From: UBA7328 sp036479115
GTDB lineage: Bacteria > Bacteroidota > Bacteroidia > Chitinophagales > Saprospiraceae
Reading direction: 5' to 3'
Assembly (NCBI GenBank): GCA_036479115.1
Contig: JAZGFD010000127.1
Coordinates: forward strand, 1 to 30,227
Length of the DNA: 30,227 nucleotides
The notes below the pieces were generated by a model. That model saw only the letters and a list, made by a program, of their open reading frames with translations, was not told where the DNA came from and searched no databases. The stretch's first letter is position 1. The number at the start of each line of letters is the position of its first letter. The translations under genes were made by a program, and so were the position numbers. This document shows positions 15,905-24,030 of the stretch, in pieces.

Positions 15905-17137
15905 ATGCCTTCAAAAAGTAAAAAACAAAGCTTTTCCACATTTTTCTCAGAAGGTCAATATGCTACTCAATTAGAAAAAATTGATGTAAAAAAGGACAAT
16001 CAAAAACTGACCATTGGTATTCCCAAAGAGGTTATAATAGAGGAAAAACGAATTTCACTGGTGCCACATTCCATAAGGAGCATAACGGGGTATGGCCACA
16101 ATGTAATCATAGAAAGTGGCGCAGGAGAAGGCGCACATTATTCTGATTCAGATTATGCTTCTGCTGGAGCGGAGATTACCAAAGACACCAAAAGAGTTTT
16201 TGAATCACAGATGATAATAAAATCTGCTCCGATCACCAGTAAAGAAGTGGATTTTCTAAAACGAGATCAAATACTCATTAACCCTTTGCAGCTTCCTCTT
16301 ATGAGCAAAGAAATACTTAAAAAACTACAGACTAAAAAAGTAACATCTATTGCCACAGGATTCATCAGAAATGAAGGCGGAGGATTTCCAATCCTTAGAA
16401 TGATGAGTAAAATGGCAGGCAAATTAGCCGTAATAACGGCATCTGAATTGCTCTGTAACGATAAGGGCGGCAGAGGGGTGCTTATGGGCGGCGCACCAGG
16501 AGTGCCACCGGCCAAAGTTGTGATTTTGGGTGCAGGGGTAGCTGGAGAAAGTGCGGCAAAAGTAGCTGTTGACATGGGCGCCTCGGTAAGGATATTTGAT
16601 AATGACTTTGAAAAAATAGCCCGACTTCAAGAAAACCTTGGCAGAACTTTTCACACCTCATCTATTAACCCAGAATATCTGGCATATCAACTCACAAGTG
16701 CTGATGTCCTTATCGGAGCTGTGCATTCTAAATTAGGAAGGTCACCTATCATTGTAACAAATGAAATGGTTGAAAAAATGAAACTTAAATCTGTAATTAT
16801 TGACCTCACTATTGATCAAGGGGGCTGTATAGAATCTTCAAGACTCACCACTCACGAGAGGCCCACTTTTGTTTACGAAGGAGTCACGCATTATTGTATT
16901 CCCAATGTGACTTCAAAAGTAGCGCGTACGGCTTCTCAGGCACTCAGCAATATCCTTGTTGCTATTATTTTAAACATAGGCGAAGAGTCCCAAGATATTG
17001 GAAGACTACTCTATCAAAAGAAAGGGTTGCGTGGTGCCGTATATACTTTTAATGGTTATGCTACAAATGCTTTTTTAGCTAAGCGTTTTGATCAAAAATT
17101 TACTTCTTTGGATTTGATATTGACGAGTGAGCAATAG
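15905..17137 (+). CDS. ald: Alanine dehydrogenase
   Basis: This enzyme interconverts L-alanine and pyruvate plus ammonia with NAD. The 410 residues are about 40 longer than the classic enzyme (about 370). The extra part is an N-terminal polar extension, and the conserved core starts at LTIGIPKEVIIEEKRISLVP. The catalytic N-terminal domain is followed by the NAD-binding motif VVILGAGVAGESAAKVA and IFDND. The C-terminal segment DQGGCIESSRLTTHERPTF followed by HYCIPNVTSKVARTAS matches alanine dehydrogenase better than transhydrogenase alpha subunits. It lies in an operon behind tsaE. The related NAD(P) transhydrogenase alpha chain is the main alternative, but no beta subunit is adjacent. Confidence 0.88.
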   Translation: MPSKSKKQSFSTFFSEGQYATQLEKIDVKKDNQKLTIGIPKEVIIEEKRISLVPHSIRSITGYGHNVIIESGAGEGAHYSDSDYASAGAEITKDTKRVFESQMIIKSAPITSKEVDFLKRDQILINPLQLPLMSKEILKKLQTKKVTSIATGFIRNEGGGFPILRMMSKMAGKLAVITASELLCNDKGGRGVLMGGAPGVPPAKVVILGAGVAGESAAKVAVDMGASVRIFDNDFEKIARLQENLGRTFHTSSINPEYLAYQLTSADVLIGAVHSKLGRSPIIVTNEMVEKMKLKSVIIDLTIDQGGCIESSRLTTHERPTFVYEGVTHYCIPNVTSKVARTASQALSNILVAIILNIGEESQDIGRLLYQKKGLRGAVYTFNGYATNAFLAKRFDQKFTSLDLILTSEQ

Positions 17138-17284
17138 CTTTCTTGGCGCATTCTCTTCTGCATCCTTATATATGATTAAGTCATGGAATTTTAAAAAATA
17201 AATTCTCACCTCAATTAGTCTATTTCATAAAATTCGACAGTTTCCTTTCAGTTACTAAATATTTAATCACAGTGACTAACACCA

Positions 17285-18376
17285 TTACAATTTAACCACT
17301 ATATCTTTTCGATACATCCACCATGCAAACAGCCATATGAATAAAACATAGGTTAACGCTTGAAAGAATGATCCAAACTTATTGTCAATAAGGTGAGAAA
17401 ACACATTGGAGTATAGCCAACTATATAGCCCCTGATCTCCTATTTTAATCATTCCAAACACCCTAATAAATATACCTGAAAGGACGTATGATATGAGAGG
17501 GTTTCTTCCGAATGCTTTAAAAATATATGACCATTTTTGCCATTTCTTTTTATCAAGTACCCACATTAATATGACTAAAGTCAAAGTGGCCAGACCTCCT
17601 GTAATCAGGACATATGAACCACTCCAAATCGGCTTGTTAATAGGAAATCCAGCAAAGTGCCAAATTGCCCCGAGCACTATTCCTCCTAATGCATACGGCA
17701 ATAGCGCTTTCATTTTGTCGTCTATTTTGTCACCTTTTTGTAACACTTTCCCTACCCAATAACCAAACAAAACTGTACCTATAGTAGGCAAAGTGCTTAA
17801 TATTCCTTCTGGATCAAAAGGAATTCCATAACCGCCATATACATGACGATCACCTAAAAGAAATAAATCCAAAGCTCCGGATGCATTCCCTTCTAAACTG
17901 AGTGGAGAATCTCCACCAAAAAAGTGCAGTAGACCATAATATCCGATTAGTATTAAACCAAAAATATATGGCACCCATTTTTTAGAACTATAAATGACGA
18001 TTAAAGAACCCAATCCGTAAGCCAAAGCGATGCGTTGAAGCACTCCAAAAATCCTTAAGTCAGCAATATTTTTATTAAAAAATGGAAACCAATTGAGAGC
18101 CAAACCCACTAGAAAAATCAACGCTGTCCTTTTGAGTATCTTTTTTACCCATAACCCTGTATTGCTACCATCATACTTATTAAAAGAAATGGACATAGCT
18201 ACACCTACTATGAAGACGAAAAAAGGAAATACCAAATCAGTAGGAGTAAGTCCATCCCATTTAGCATGAAGCAATGGCGCATACACATTATTCCATGATC
18301 CAGGAGTATTGACTACGATCATTAAAAAAATGGTGAGCCCTCTGAATATATCTAGGGATAGAAGTCTTTTTTGCAT
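17285..18376 (-). CDS. HGSNAT/NagX-like membrane acyltransferase (DUF5009/DUF1624 type)
   Basis: This 363-residue polytopic membrane protein has about ten hydrophobic helices. The N-terminal RLLSLDIFRGLTIFLMIVVN, then LLHAKWDGLTPTDLVFPFFV and FIVGVAMSIS, is the signature of heparan-alpha-glucosaminide N-acetyltransferase relatives. The conserved His and Asp of HAKWDG and DLVFP are present. Family members pass acetyl groups from cytosolic acetyl-CoA across the membrane to amino sugars. In Bacteroidota they are assumed to act on glycans or wall-derived sugars, but the substrate here is unknown. The gene converges on ald with a 147-base spacer that shows no clear terminator. A repeat cluster lies upstream. 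Confidence 0.88.
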   Translation of the reverse strand: MQKRLLSLDIFRGLTIFLMIVVNTPGSWNNVYAPLLHAKWDGLTPTDLVFPFFVFIVGVAMSISFNKYDGSNTGLWVKKILKRTALIFLVGLALNWFPFFNKNIADLRIFGVLQRIALAYGLGSLIVIYSSKKWVPYIFGLILIGYYGLLHFFGGDSPLSLEGNASGALDLFLLGDRHVYGGYGIPFDPEGILSTLPTIGTVLFGYWVGKVLQKGDKIDDKMKALLPYALGGIVLGAIWHFAGFPINKPIWSGSYVLITGGLATLTLVILMWVLDKKKWQKWSYIFKAFGRNPLISYVLSGIFIRVFGMIKIGDQGLYSWLYSNVFSHLIDNKFGSFFQALTYVLFIWLFAWWMYRKDIVVKL

Positions 18377-18490
18377 TTGATAATTTTAGGTAATTATTTG
18401 GTGCAATTTAAAAAAAATGATTTAGAAAACGAGGAGACCATCCGGCAATTTATGAGTTAGTGTCTTCTCAGATATTTGTGTAAAACTAAG

Positions 18491-18651
18491 GCAAGTACTC
18501 AATAATGTAATCATCATAGAAAGGCTGAAGGCCTTTAAACTGATAGCGAAGGGCAACGCCCTTGGAAGAATATCAATTGTTGTGATTTGATGGCATTTTG
18601 ACCAAAAAAGATGACGAACCTTTCTGGTTATACAGGATAATGAGTACTTAC
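18491..18651. repeat. Family B element copy 2 (161 bp, MITE-like)
   Basis: The left end is GCAAGTACTCAATAAT; the right end read on the minus strand is GTAAGTACTCATTATC. The flanking 8-mers AAACTAAG (18483-18490) and GAACTAAC (18652-18659) agree at 6 of 8. Internal hairpins are better preserved than in copy 1: AAGGCCTT, and AAGGGC-AAC-GCCCTT (18550-18564 region). Only eleven bases separate it from the next family A element. Confidence 0.87.
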
Positions 18652-18662
18652 GAACTAACATT

Positions 18663-18862
18663 GTAACTACTCAAGGAGGGTCAAATTTGGTTAAAAAAAC
18701 ATTTTTGTTACTCTGTGGCTATTATCGCCTCAAATCGAAGATAATGGCGACATAATCGAGATTCGCCTAGATTAGTAATAGCGCTGCTATTAGGCTCAAA
18801 TCAGCCTTAAATAATAAAAACCAGTAATTCTTATGCTCTATTGCACCCACTTGAGTAGTTAC
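18663..18862 (+). repeat. Family A element, complete, 200 bp
   Basis: It starts GTAACTACTCAAGGAGGGTC and ends CACCCACTTGAGTAGTTAC. The interior shares several blocks with the copy at 7215-7452 read on the other strand, including the central hairpin TAATAGC-GCT-GCTATTA (18776-18792). The flanks CTAACATT and CTCAATTA agree at only 4 of 8 positions, so a target duplication is not demonstrable. Confidence 0.85.
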
Positions 18863-18970
18863 CTCAATTACATGTTTGTAAAAATATACTCAACCTGTTT
18901 TGCCGATAGATACCTTCTTTTCATCGAATAAAAGAGCAAATTATATTGCTTTAGTATATATTGATAATTT

Positions 18971-19156
18971 GTAACTACTTCAGGTGGAGCCTGATTTGGA
19001 CAAAAGAAATTCTTTTGCAACTATATTTTCAACTCTTTTTTTCGCCAATATTTTAGCTAAGACTCTAAAAAATGAGTTTTATCTGGTAAAAGAACAATAA
19101 ATTTTTACCTAGCTGATTAGCAGGCAGGCCTCAAAAGCGCCGACCTGAGTAGTTGC
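18971..19156 (+). repeat. Family A element, complete, 186 bp, with 8-bp target duplication
   Basis: It starts GTAACTACTTCAGGTGGAGC and ends GCGCCGACCTGAGTAGTTGC. The flanking 8-mers GATAATTT (18963-18970) and TATAATTT (19157-19164) agree at 7 of 8. The left half resembles the copy at 28752-28889 and the right half the half-element at 3555-3666. It ends 35 bases before the start codon of the AIM24-like gene. Confidence 0.88.
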
Positions 19157-19191
19157 TATAATTTTAATTATTAAATTTTCAAAAAACAAAA

Positions 19192-19998
19192 ATGAACACA
19201 CACGAAATCGACTACAAAATCTACGGAGAAGAAATGCAATATGTGGAAATAGAATTGGATCCACAGGAAACAGTCATCGCTGAGCCAGGAAGCTTTATGA
19301 TGATGGATGATGATATTGAGATGAGGACAATCTTTGGTGACGGCTCTGGTCAAGAAGGAGAAGGACTATGGGGAAAAATGCTTTCGGCAGGAAAGAGAGT
19401 GCTCACGGGTGAAAAATTATTTATGACGGCCTTTACTCATGTGGGTGTTGATAAACATAAAGTATGTTTTGCATCACCATATCCTGGAAAAATTATTGCT
19501 TTAGATTTATCGGAGTTAGGGGGAAAAATTATTTGCCAAAAAGATGCCTTTCTATGTGCGGCCCAAGGCACAGCAATAGGGATAGAGTTTACAAGAAAAC
19601 TTGGAAGAGGGTTTTTTGGTGGTGAAGGGTTCATCATGCAAAAGATAGAAGGAGACGGCATGGCTTTTATGCATGCAGGAGGTCATGTGACAGAACGGGA
19701 CTTGGAAGTAGGTGAGCACCTCAGTGTTGATACTGGTTGTTTGGTTGGGTTTACAGACACTGTAGATTATGATATCGAAATGGTGAAAGGGATTAAAAAT
19801 ATGATGTTTGGAGGTGAGGGATTCTTTTTTGCAAGTTTGAGAGGGCCGGGAAAAGTATGGATACAGTCGCTTCCTTTCAGCAGGTTAGCCAATAGGGTAA
19901 TTAAAAATGGCCGTCATATGTTTGGTAGTGGAAAAGGAGAAGGGAGTGTATTGGGTACTTTAGGTGATGTATTAGACGGAGATGGTTTTAGGTTTTAG
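19192..19998 (+). CDS. TIGR00266/AIM24 family protein
   Basis: The 268 residues form the double-stranded beta-helix repeat typical of the AIM24/TIGR00266 family: HEIDYKIYGEEMQYVEIELD, then ETVIAEPGSFMMMDDDIEM, FMTAFTH, YPGKIIALDLSELGG and GGEGFIMQKIEGDGMAFMHA, with glycine-rich turns throughout. There is no signal peptide or membrane segment, so it is probably cytoplasmic. The biochemical role of the family in bacteria is unknown; the yeast namesake helps organise mitochondrial inner-membrane complexes. The length is normal (about 220-270). A family A element ends 35 bases upstream, so its promoter must be within or beyond inserted DNA. Confidence 0.9.
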   Translation: MNTHEIDYKIYGEEMQYVEIELDPQETVIAEPGSFMMMDDDIEMRTIFGDGSGQEGEGLWGKMLSAGKRVLTGEKLFMTAFTHVGVDKHKVCFASPYPGKIIALDLSELGGKIICQKDAFLCAAQGTAIGIEFTRKLGRGFFGGEGFIMQKIEGDGMAFMHAGGHVTERDLEVGEHLSVDTGCLVGFTDTVDYDIEMVKGIKNMMFGGEGFFFASLRGPGKVWIQSLPFSRLANRVIKNGRHMFGSGKGEGSVLGTLGDVLDGDGFRF

Positions 19999-20266
19999 AA
20001 GTTTTGTTTTTAACAAATGTGGCCAATTATATTTCGAACTACACCGTGCATTCTCAAGCTCAATAGAAAGCATGTTATTTACCATATGGAGACATGACTC
20101 TTCGAAGGAGGATGTGATAGCTTAAAGTTGAGACATAAATGCCAGAACGGAAAGCGTACTATGGCAAACTAAATCCAGATGCTACGGGATCATTATGGGC
20201 TCAACATTCCAGACAAAGGGCGGCAGGTATTGCACCGCGGCATAACTACAGAAGGTTTTTTTAGCA

Positions 20267-20323
20267 CTAACTACTCAAGCTGTGTGCTTTTTTTACCAAA
20301 ATTGAAACTACCAGAGCAGTTAC
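20267..20323 (-). repeat. Family A element, internally deleted, 57 bp
   Basis: CTAACTACTCAAGCTGTGTG then CTTTTTT is a right end reversed, joined directly to TACCAAAATTGAAACTACC then AGAGCAGTTAC, a left end reversed. The whole centre is missing. The flanks TTTTAGCA (20259-20266) and TTTTGGCC (20324-20331) agree at 6 of 8. Confidence 0.78.
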
Positions 20324-20328
20324 TTTTG

Positions 20329-20364
20329 GCCTTAATTAAGTAGAAAAACAACTGCAATTAAGGC
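20329..20364. terminator. Hairpin between convergent genes, possible terminator
   Basis: GCCTTAATT and AATTAAGGC form a perfect 9-bp stem with an 18-base loop, 16 bases after the oxidoreductase stop. A T-rich run follows only on the plus strand and after a gap, so terminator function is uncertain. Confidence 0.3.
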
Positions 20365-20379
20365 GTGCTAACCTTATTT

Positions 20380-21537
20380 TTAATCCATTATTTTAATCCA
20401 TTTCTGATCACTGTTTCCTGATTCGATTACTTTATGGATAAACTTCATTCCTCTCACTCCGTCCTTCACAGTAGGAAAATCGTTATATAATGAATTTACA
20501 ATTTTATTATCCAATCTAGCTTGTATGCATTTTGCAAAATTTCTATAGATATTTGCAAAAGCTTCAAGATATCCTTCGGGGTGTCCTGCTGGGATGCGAG
20601 TGTGGGCTTGAGCTGCTAGACTAAGGTTGCCCACACCAGTTCTCAATAATTGCTTTGGTTTATCTTGGTATTTTATTTCCAAAGTATTGGGTTTCATCTG
20701 CTTCCATTCGAGGCCTGCTTTGCTGCCATATACACGTATAGCCAATGCGTTTTCTTCACCGGCACATATCTGTGAGGCAAACAAAACCCCCTTTGCCCCA
20801 TTGTTAAATCTCAATAAAACATTGCCATCATCATCTAGTAACCGGCCAGTTACTATAGTGCTAATATCGGCACAGAGTTCGGTAATCTGAAGACCAGTTA
20901 TATATTCAACAAGGTTTTCGGCATGGGTGCCAATGTCTCCCATAGCACCAGCTATTCCTGATTTTTTAGGATCGGTACGCCATGTTGCTTGTTTTTGATC
21001 AGTGGATTCTAAGAGGTTCATTAGCCACCCTTGAGGATATTCTACTATTATTTTTCTAATATCTCCCAAAGCACCATTTTTTATCATATAGCGGGCCTGT
21101 TTTACCATAGGGTAGCCTGTATAATTATGGGTAAGAGCAAAGAGAAGACCTGTATCTCGAACTATTTTTTCTAACTCTTTTGCTTCATCCATATCAAAAG
21201 AAAGTGGCTTGTCACATACCACATGAAACCCATTCTCCAAGGCCATTTTTGCTGGACTAAAATGCACATTATTGGGAGTGACAATAGAAACAAAATCCAT
21301 TCTTTTTCCTTCAGGCAACTCTTTTTCTTTTCGAATCATTTCTTTGTAATTTGCATATACTCGACTAGAAGGTAAATACAAATCCTTTCCTGACAATTTT
21401 GACTTTTCAGGATCACTACTGAATGCTCCACATACCAATTCGATTTCTCCATCCAATGCCGCGGCCATTCTGTGCACACCACCAATAAAAGCTCCTCGCC
21501 CCCCTCCTATCATTCCCATTCTTATTTTTCTAGACAT
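20380..21537 (-). CDS. Gfo/Idh/MocA family oxidoreductase
   Basis: This NAD(P)-dependent dehydrogenase is 385 residues, normal for the family. The N-terminal Rossmann motif is MGMIGGGRGAFIGGVHR, a glycine-rich variant common in sugar-acting members. The catalytic lysine motif is CDKPLSFD, and GDIGTHAENLVEYITG carries the conserved histidine of the C-terminal domain. The family oxidises sugars, inositols or their derivatives; I cannot infer the substrate. There is no twin-arginine signal, so it is cytoplasmic. It lies 57 bases behind the DUF885 gene on the same strand, so the two may be co-transcribed. Confidence 0.92.
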   Translation of the reverse strand: MSRKIRMGMIGGGRGAFIGGVHRMAAALDGEIELVCGAFSSDPEKSKLSGKDLYLPSSRVYANYKEMIRKEKELPEGKRMDFVSIVTPNNVHFSPAKMALENGFHVVCDKPLSFDMDEAKELEKIVRDTGLLFALTHNYTGYPMVKQARYMIKNGALGDIRKIIVEYPQGWLMNLLESTDQKQATWRTDPKKSGIAGAMGDIGTHAENLVEYITGLQITELCADISTIVTGRLLDDDGNVLLRFNNGAKGVLFASQICAGEENALAIRVYGSKAGLEWKQMKPNTLEIKYQDKPKQLLRTGVGNLSLAAQAHTRIPAGHPEGYLEAFANIYRNFAKCIQARLDNKIVNSLYNDFPTVKDGVRGMKFIHKVIESGNSDQKWIKIMD

Positions 21538-21594
21538 TTTTTATATTTATTTTACTTTCGGCTTTTCTCTTCTTTTTCACATTTTGATAGCGTA

Positions 21595-23301
21595 TTATGT
21601 GGAGTTTTTCACGGATTCAACGTATTGATTTACTATTCTTTCCAAGGTGCTTAAAGGGATTGATCCATTTTCTAATACTTTATCATGAAATGCCCTAATA
21701 TCAAATTTTTCTCCTAGTGTTTCTTCGGCCATTTTTCTCAGTTCTCTTATTTTCAATTCGCCTATTTTGTATGATACTGCCTGTGCTGGCCACCCTATGT
21801 ACCTGTCGATCTCCGTATTTACTTCATGGATTGAAAGGGCGGTATTGGAAGCCATAAAATCAAAGGCTTTTTGCCTGTCCCAACCTTTGTAATGCATTCC
21901 TACATCTACTACAAGTCTACATGCACGCCACATTTCATAGGTCATTCTTCCAAAATTTTCATATGGTGTTTTATAGATTCCTGCTTCTATACCAAGATAC
22001 TCGCAATATAGACCCCACCCTTCTCCAAAAGCACTGAGATAATTTCCTCGAAAATCAGGGAGGCCAACCATCTCTGCGGCGAGCATATTTTGGGTGTGGT
22101 GGCCAGGCACGGCTTCATGAAGTGATAGAGCAGGCAGAGCATAAAGAGGGCGACTTTCCAGCTTTGTGGTATTCACCCAGTATTGTCCAGCTTTGTGATC
22201 TTCATAAGAGCCTCCAGAGTATCTCCCTGCTGTATAATTAGGGGCTATGGCTGCAGGCACAGGCTTTACCGAAAAGGGCATACGCGGCATTTTCCCAAAA
22301 TATTTTGGCACCTCAAATTCCATACCTTTACATATCCACGCCGCTCTCATAAGAATTTCTTCTGGTGTTTTGGCATAGAATTGCGGATCAGTACGAAGGA
22401 AATTAAAAAAATCTTCCCAACTCCCTTTGAAACCCAAATTGTCAATGACCTCTTCCATGTCTAATCGTATTCGAGCTACTTCTGACAGGCCTGTTTGAAA
22501 AATTTGCTCTGGTGTGATTTCCAGAGTCGTAAAGAAGTTTACTCGTTGCTGGTAATACTCAGCACCTTGTGGCAACTGTCCTGCTCCGATTTTATCATAA
22601 GCATTAGGTAAATATTCATTACGTACAAAAGAAGAGAGCTTTTGCAATGAGGTAGGAATATCAGAACCGATCAATTGTAGTATTTCTGATTTTACCTCCT
22701 CGCTAATTTCTCCGTCATAAGTTTCTATGGCTTTTTGAAAGAGGTTGTCTTCATTATTTAATGTGGAAGTAAAAGGGTCGAGGATGTTTAAAAATTTTGA
22801 TGTGATTAACTTCGAGCTTTTTTTGCCTGTTTTAAGCCCTCTTTGCATACTTGAAATGCGATGGTCTATATATGCTGGTAATGTTCTGAGTCTTTTTAAA
22901 AATTTATCTAAATCTTCTCCAGTTTTCAATCTCTTATTCTGAATTGAAAATATCATGCCCGTGACAAAACCACCTTCTGACGTGATGGGAATGAGGTATG
23001 ATTCATAGTTCAGATTTGATACCTTATCATCTACAATGTGTTTCAACATTTCATAATTTATCAGATTTGTCTGGTCTATTGAAGAAGGGGTAATCATATT
23101 CAAACCGTTCTGAATACCTTTGTAGAAATGCAGCTGTTTAGCGATGTCATTGGCTTGTATCTTAGGCCATGGAAAATCATCATTCTTTTGGCTTTCTTGA
23201 AAAGTGTCATAGCGCAATAAAATATCCCCAAGAGGGTTTTGTTTTTGACAAGAAACCAAGCTTATTATTGATAATATTAATGAAAATAAAATGCGATTCA
23301 T
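21595..23301 (-). CDS. DUF885 family lipoprotein, putative metallopeptidase
   Basis: The 568 residues match the DUF885 family. MNRILFSLILSIISLVSC is a lipoprotein signal peptide with the lipobox cysteine at residue 18, so it is membrane-anchored outside the cytoplasm. The family signature LSLHEAVPGHHTQ, an HExxxGHH-type site, is intact and suggests a zinc peptidase fold. The downstream FGEGWGLYCEYLG motif carries the expected glutamate. The substrate is unknown. The ATG at 23301 gives the lipobox signal directly. It is divergent from DUF3467 and probably leads an operon with the Gfo/Idh/MocA gene. Confidence 0.9.
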   Translation of the reverse strand: MNRILFSLILSIISLVSCQKQNPLGDILLRYDTFQESQKNDDFPWPKIQANDIAKQLHFYKGIQNGLNMITPSSIDQTNLINYEMLKHIVDDKVSNLNYESYLIPITSEGGFVTGMIFSIQNKRLKTGEDLDKFLKRLRTLPAYIDHRISSMQRGLKTGKKSSKLITSKFLNILDPFTSTLNNEDNLFQKAIETYDGEISEEVKSEILQLIGSDIPTSLQKLSSFVRNEYLPNAYDKIGAGQLPQGAEYYQQRVNFFTTLEITPEQIFQTGLSEVARIRLDMEEVIDNLGFKGSWEDFFNFLRTDPQFYAKTPEEILMRAAWICKGMEFEVPKYFGKMPRMPFSVKPVPAAIAPNYTAGRYSGGSYEDHKAGQYWVNTTKLESRPLYALPALSLHEAVPGHHTQNMLAAEMVGLPDFRGNYLSAFGEGWGLYCEYLGIEAGIYKTPYENFGRMTYEMWRACRLVVDVGMHYKGWDRQKAFDFMASNTALSIHEVNTEIDRYIGWPAQAVSYKIGELKIRELRKMAEETLGEKFDIRAFHDKVLENGSIPLSTLERIVNQYVESVKNST

Positions 23302-23592
23302 TCGTTCTGATTTTAAGATGCCCCAATATAATTGTTGTAATTGGATGCATGTTAATAATAAAGGAGATAAGTATTAACACGGGTTGATACAGACTAGGAA
23401 TTTTCGGGGTTATGTATGTTTTCCACTAAAGACTGGCAGGCTTTTTTCTTTTTTCTGTGTTTAAAATTAAAGGCCATAATCCCGACCAGAGAAAAATTTT
23501 TACCCTGATCAAAAAAAATAATTTATTCAAAATTTCAGAAAACGCGAATGCCATGAGTATATTTCTATTTTTGTATAAATAATTAAGAAGCC
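23302..23592. other. Intergenic region between divergent DUF885 and DUF3467 genes
   Basis: A 291-base AT-rich spacer with no repeat element. It holds the candidate DUF3467 promoter near its right end; the DUF885 promoter could not be identified. Confidence 0.5.
23566..23573 (+). promoter_or_regulatory. Candidate DUF3467 promoter, -7 box TATTTTTG
   Basis: TATTTTTG matches TAnnTTTG exactly, 19 bases before the ATG at 23593. No TTG lies at the usual -33 distance, so support is partial. Confidence 0.4.
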
Positions 23593-23901
23593 ATGGCTGA
23601 AGAAAAAAATCAAAAACAGATCAATATTGAAATGCCCGAAGAAATAGCAGAGGGCATATACTCTAATCTTGCCATCATTTCTCATTCTCAGAGTGAGTTT
23701 GTATTAGATTTTGTAAGAATTTTACCCAATGTGCCTAAGGCTAAAGTAAAATCTCGTATTATTATCACCCCTCATCATGCCAAAAGATTTTTAAAAGCAC
23801 TAGAGGATAATGTAAAAAAATATGAAGCACAGCATGGGAATATCAAACAATCAAATGAGCCACCATTTCCTATGAATTTTACCCCTACAGCTCAGGCATA
23901 G
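23593..23901 (+). CDS. DUF3467 family protein
   Basis: This small protein (102 residues) of unknown function is widespread in Bacteroidota and other bacteria. The core INIEMPEEIAEGIYSNLAII, then HSQSEFVLDFVRILP, KVKSRIIITPHHAKRFL and KALEDNVKKYE, is the complete DUF3467 domain. A short disordered tail (NEPPFPMNFTPTA) follows. There is no signal peptide or membrane segment. It stands alone here, converging on the TonB receptor gene. Confidence 0.92.
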   Translation: MAEEKNQKQINIEMPEEIAEGIYSNLAIISHSQSEFVLDFVRILPNVPKAKVKSRIIITPHHAKRFLKALEDNVKKYEAQHGNIKQSNEPPFPMNFTPTAQA

Positions 23902-24030
23902 CAAGTTATTATTGATTTGAGGCTAAAATGATGTTAATTCTATGGTAATTTGAGGGTGGTTGTGGTAATCCGTGCTATCTGTGGTACTGTCATGTTTCCT
24001 TATTCCAAACCTTTTCATAGGTGGGATGGA

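Larger units (their letters stand above)
18377..19191. other. Repeat cluster between the acyltransferase and the AIM24-like gene
   Basis: The 815-base gap contains one family B element (18491-18651) and two family A elements (18663-18862 and 18971-19156), all in a row. Outside them, 18377-18490 and 18863-18970 are AT-rich with no gene or clear site. The only space left for a promoter of the downstream gene is the 35 bases after the last element. Confidence 0.7.
19999..20379. other. Gap between convergent AIM24-like and oxidoreductase genes
   Basis: Contains a deleted family A copy (20267-20323) and a hairpin (20329-20364). Around 20131-20150 the words GAGACATAAATGCC recall the interior of the element at 7215-7452, so more decayed repeat may be present. 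No gene is visible in 19999-20266. Confidence 0.5.

Noticed and set aside
19153..19179. TTG and TAAATTTT as a promoter made by the repeat end for the gene at 19192
   Set aside because: Spacing is 16 bases instead of about 19-21 and the -7 box lacks its final G; too weak to list as a feature.
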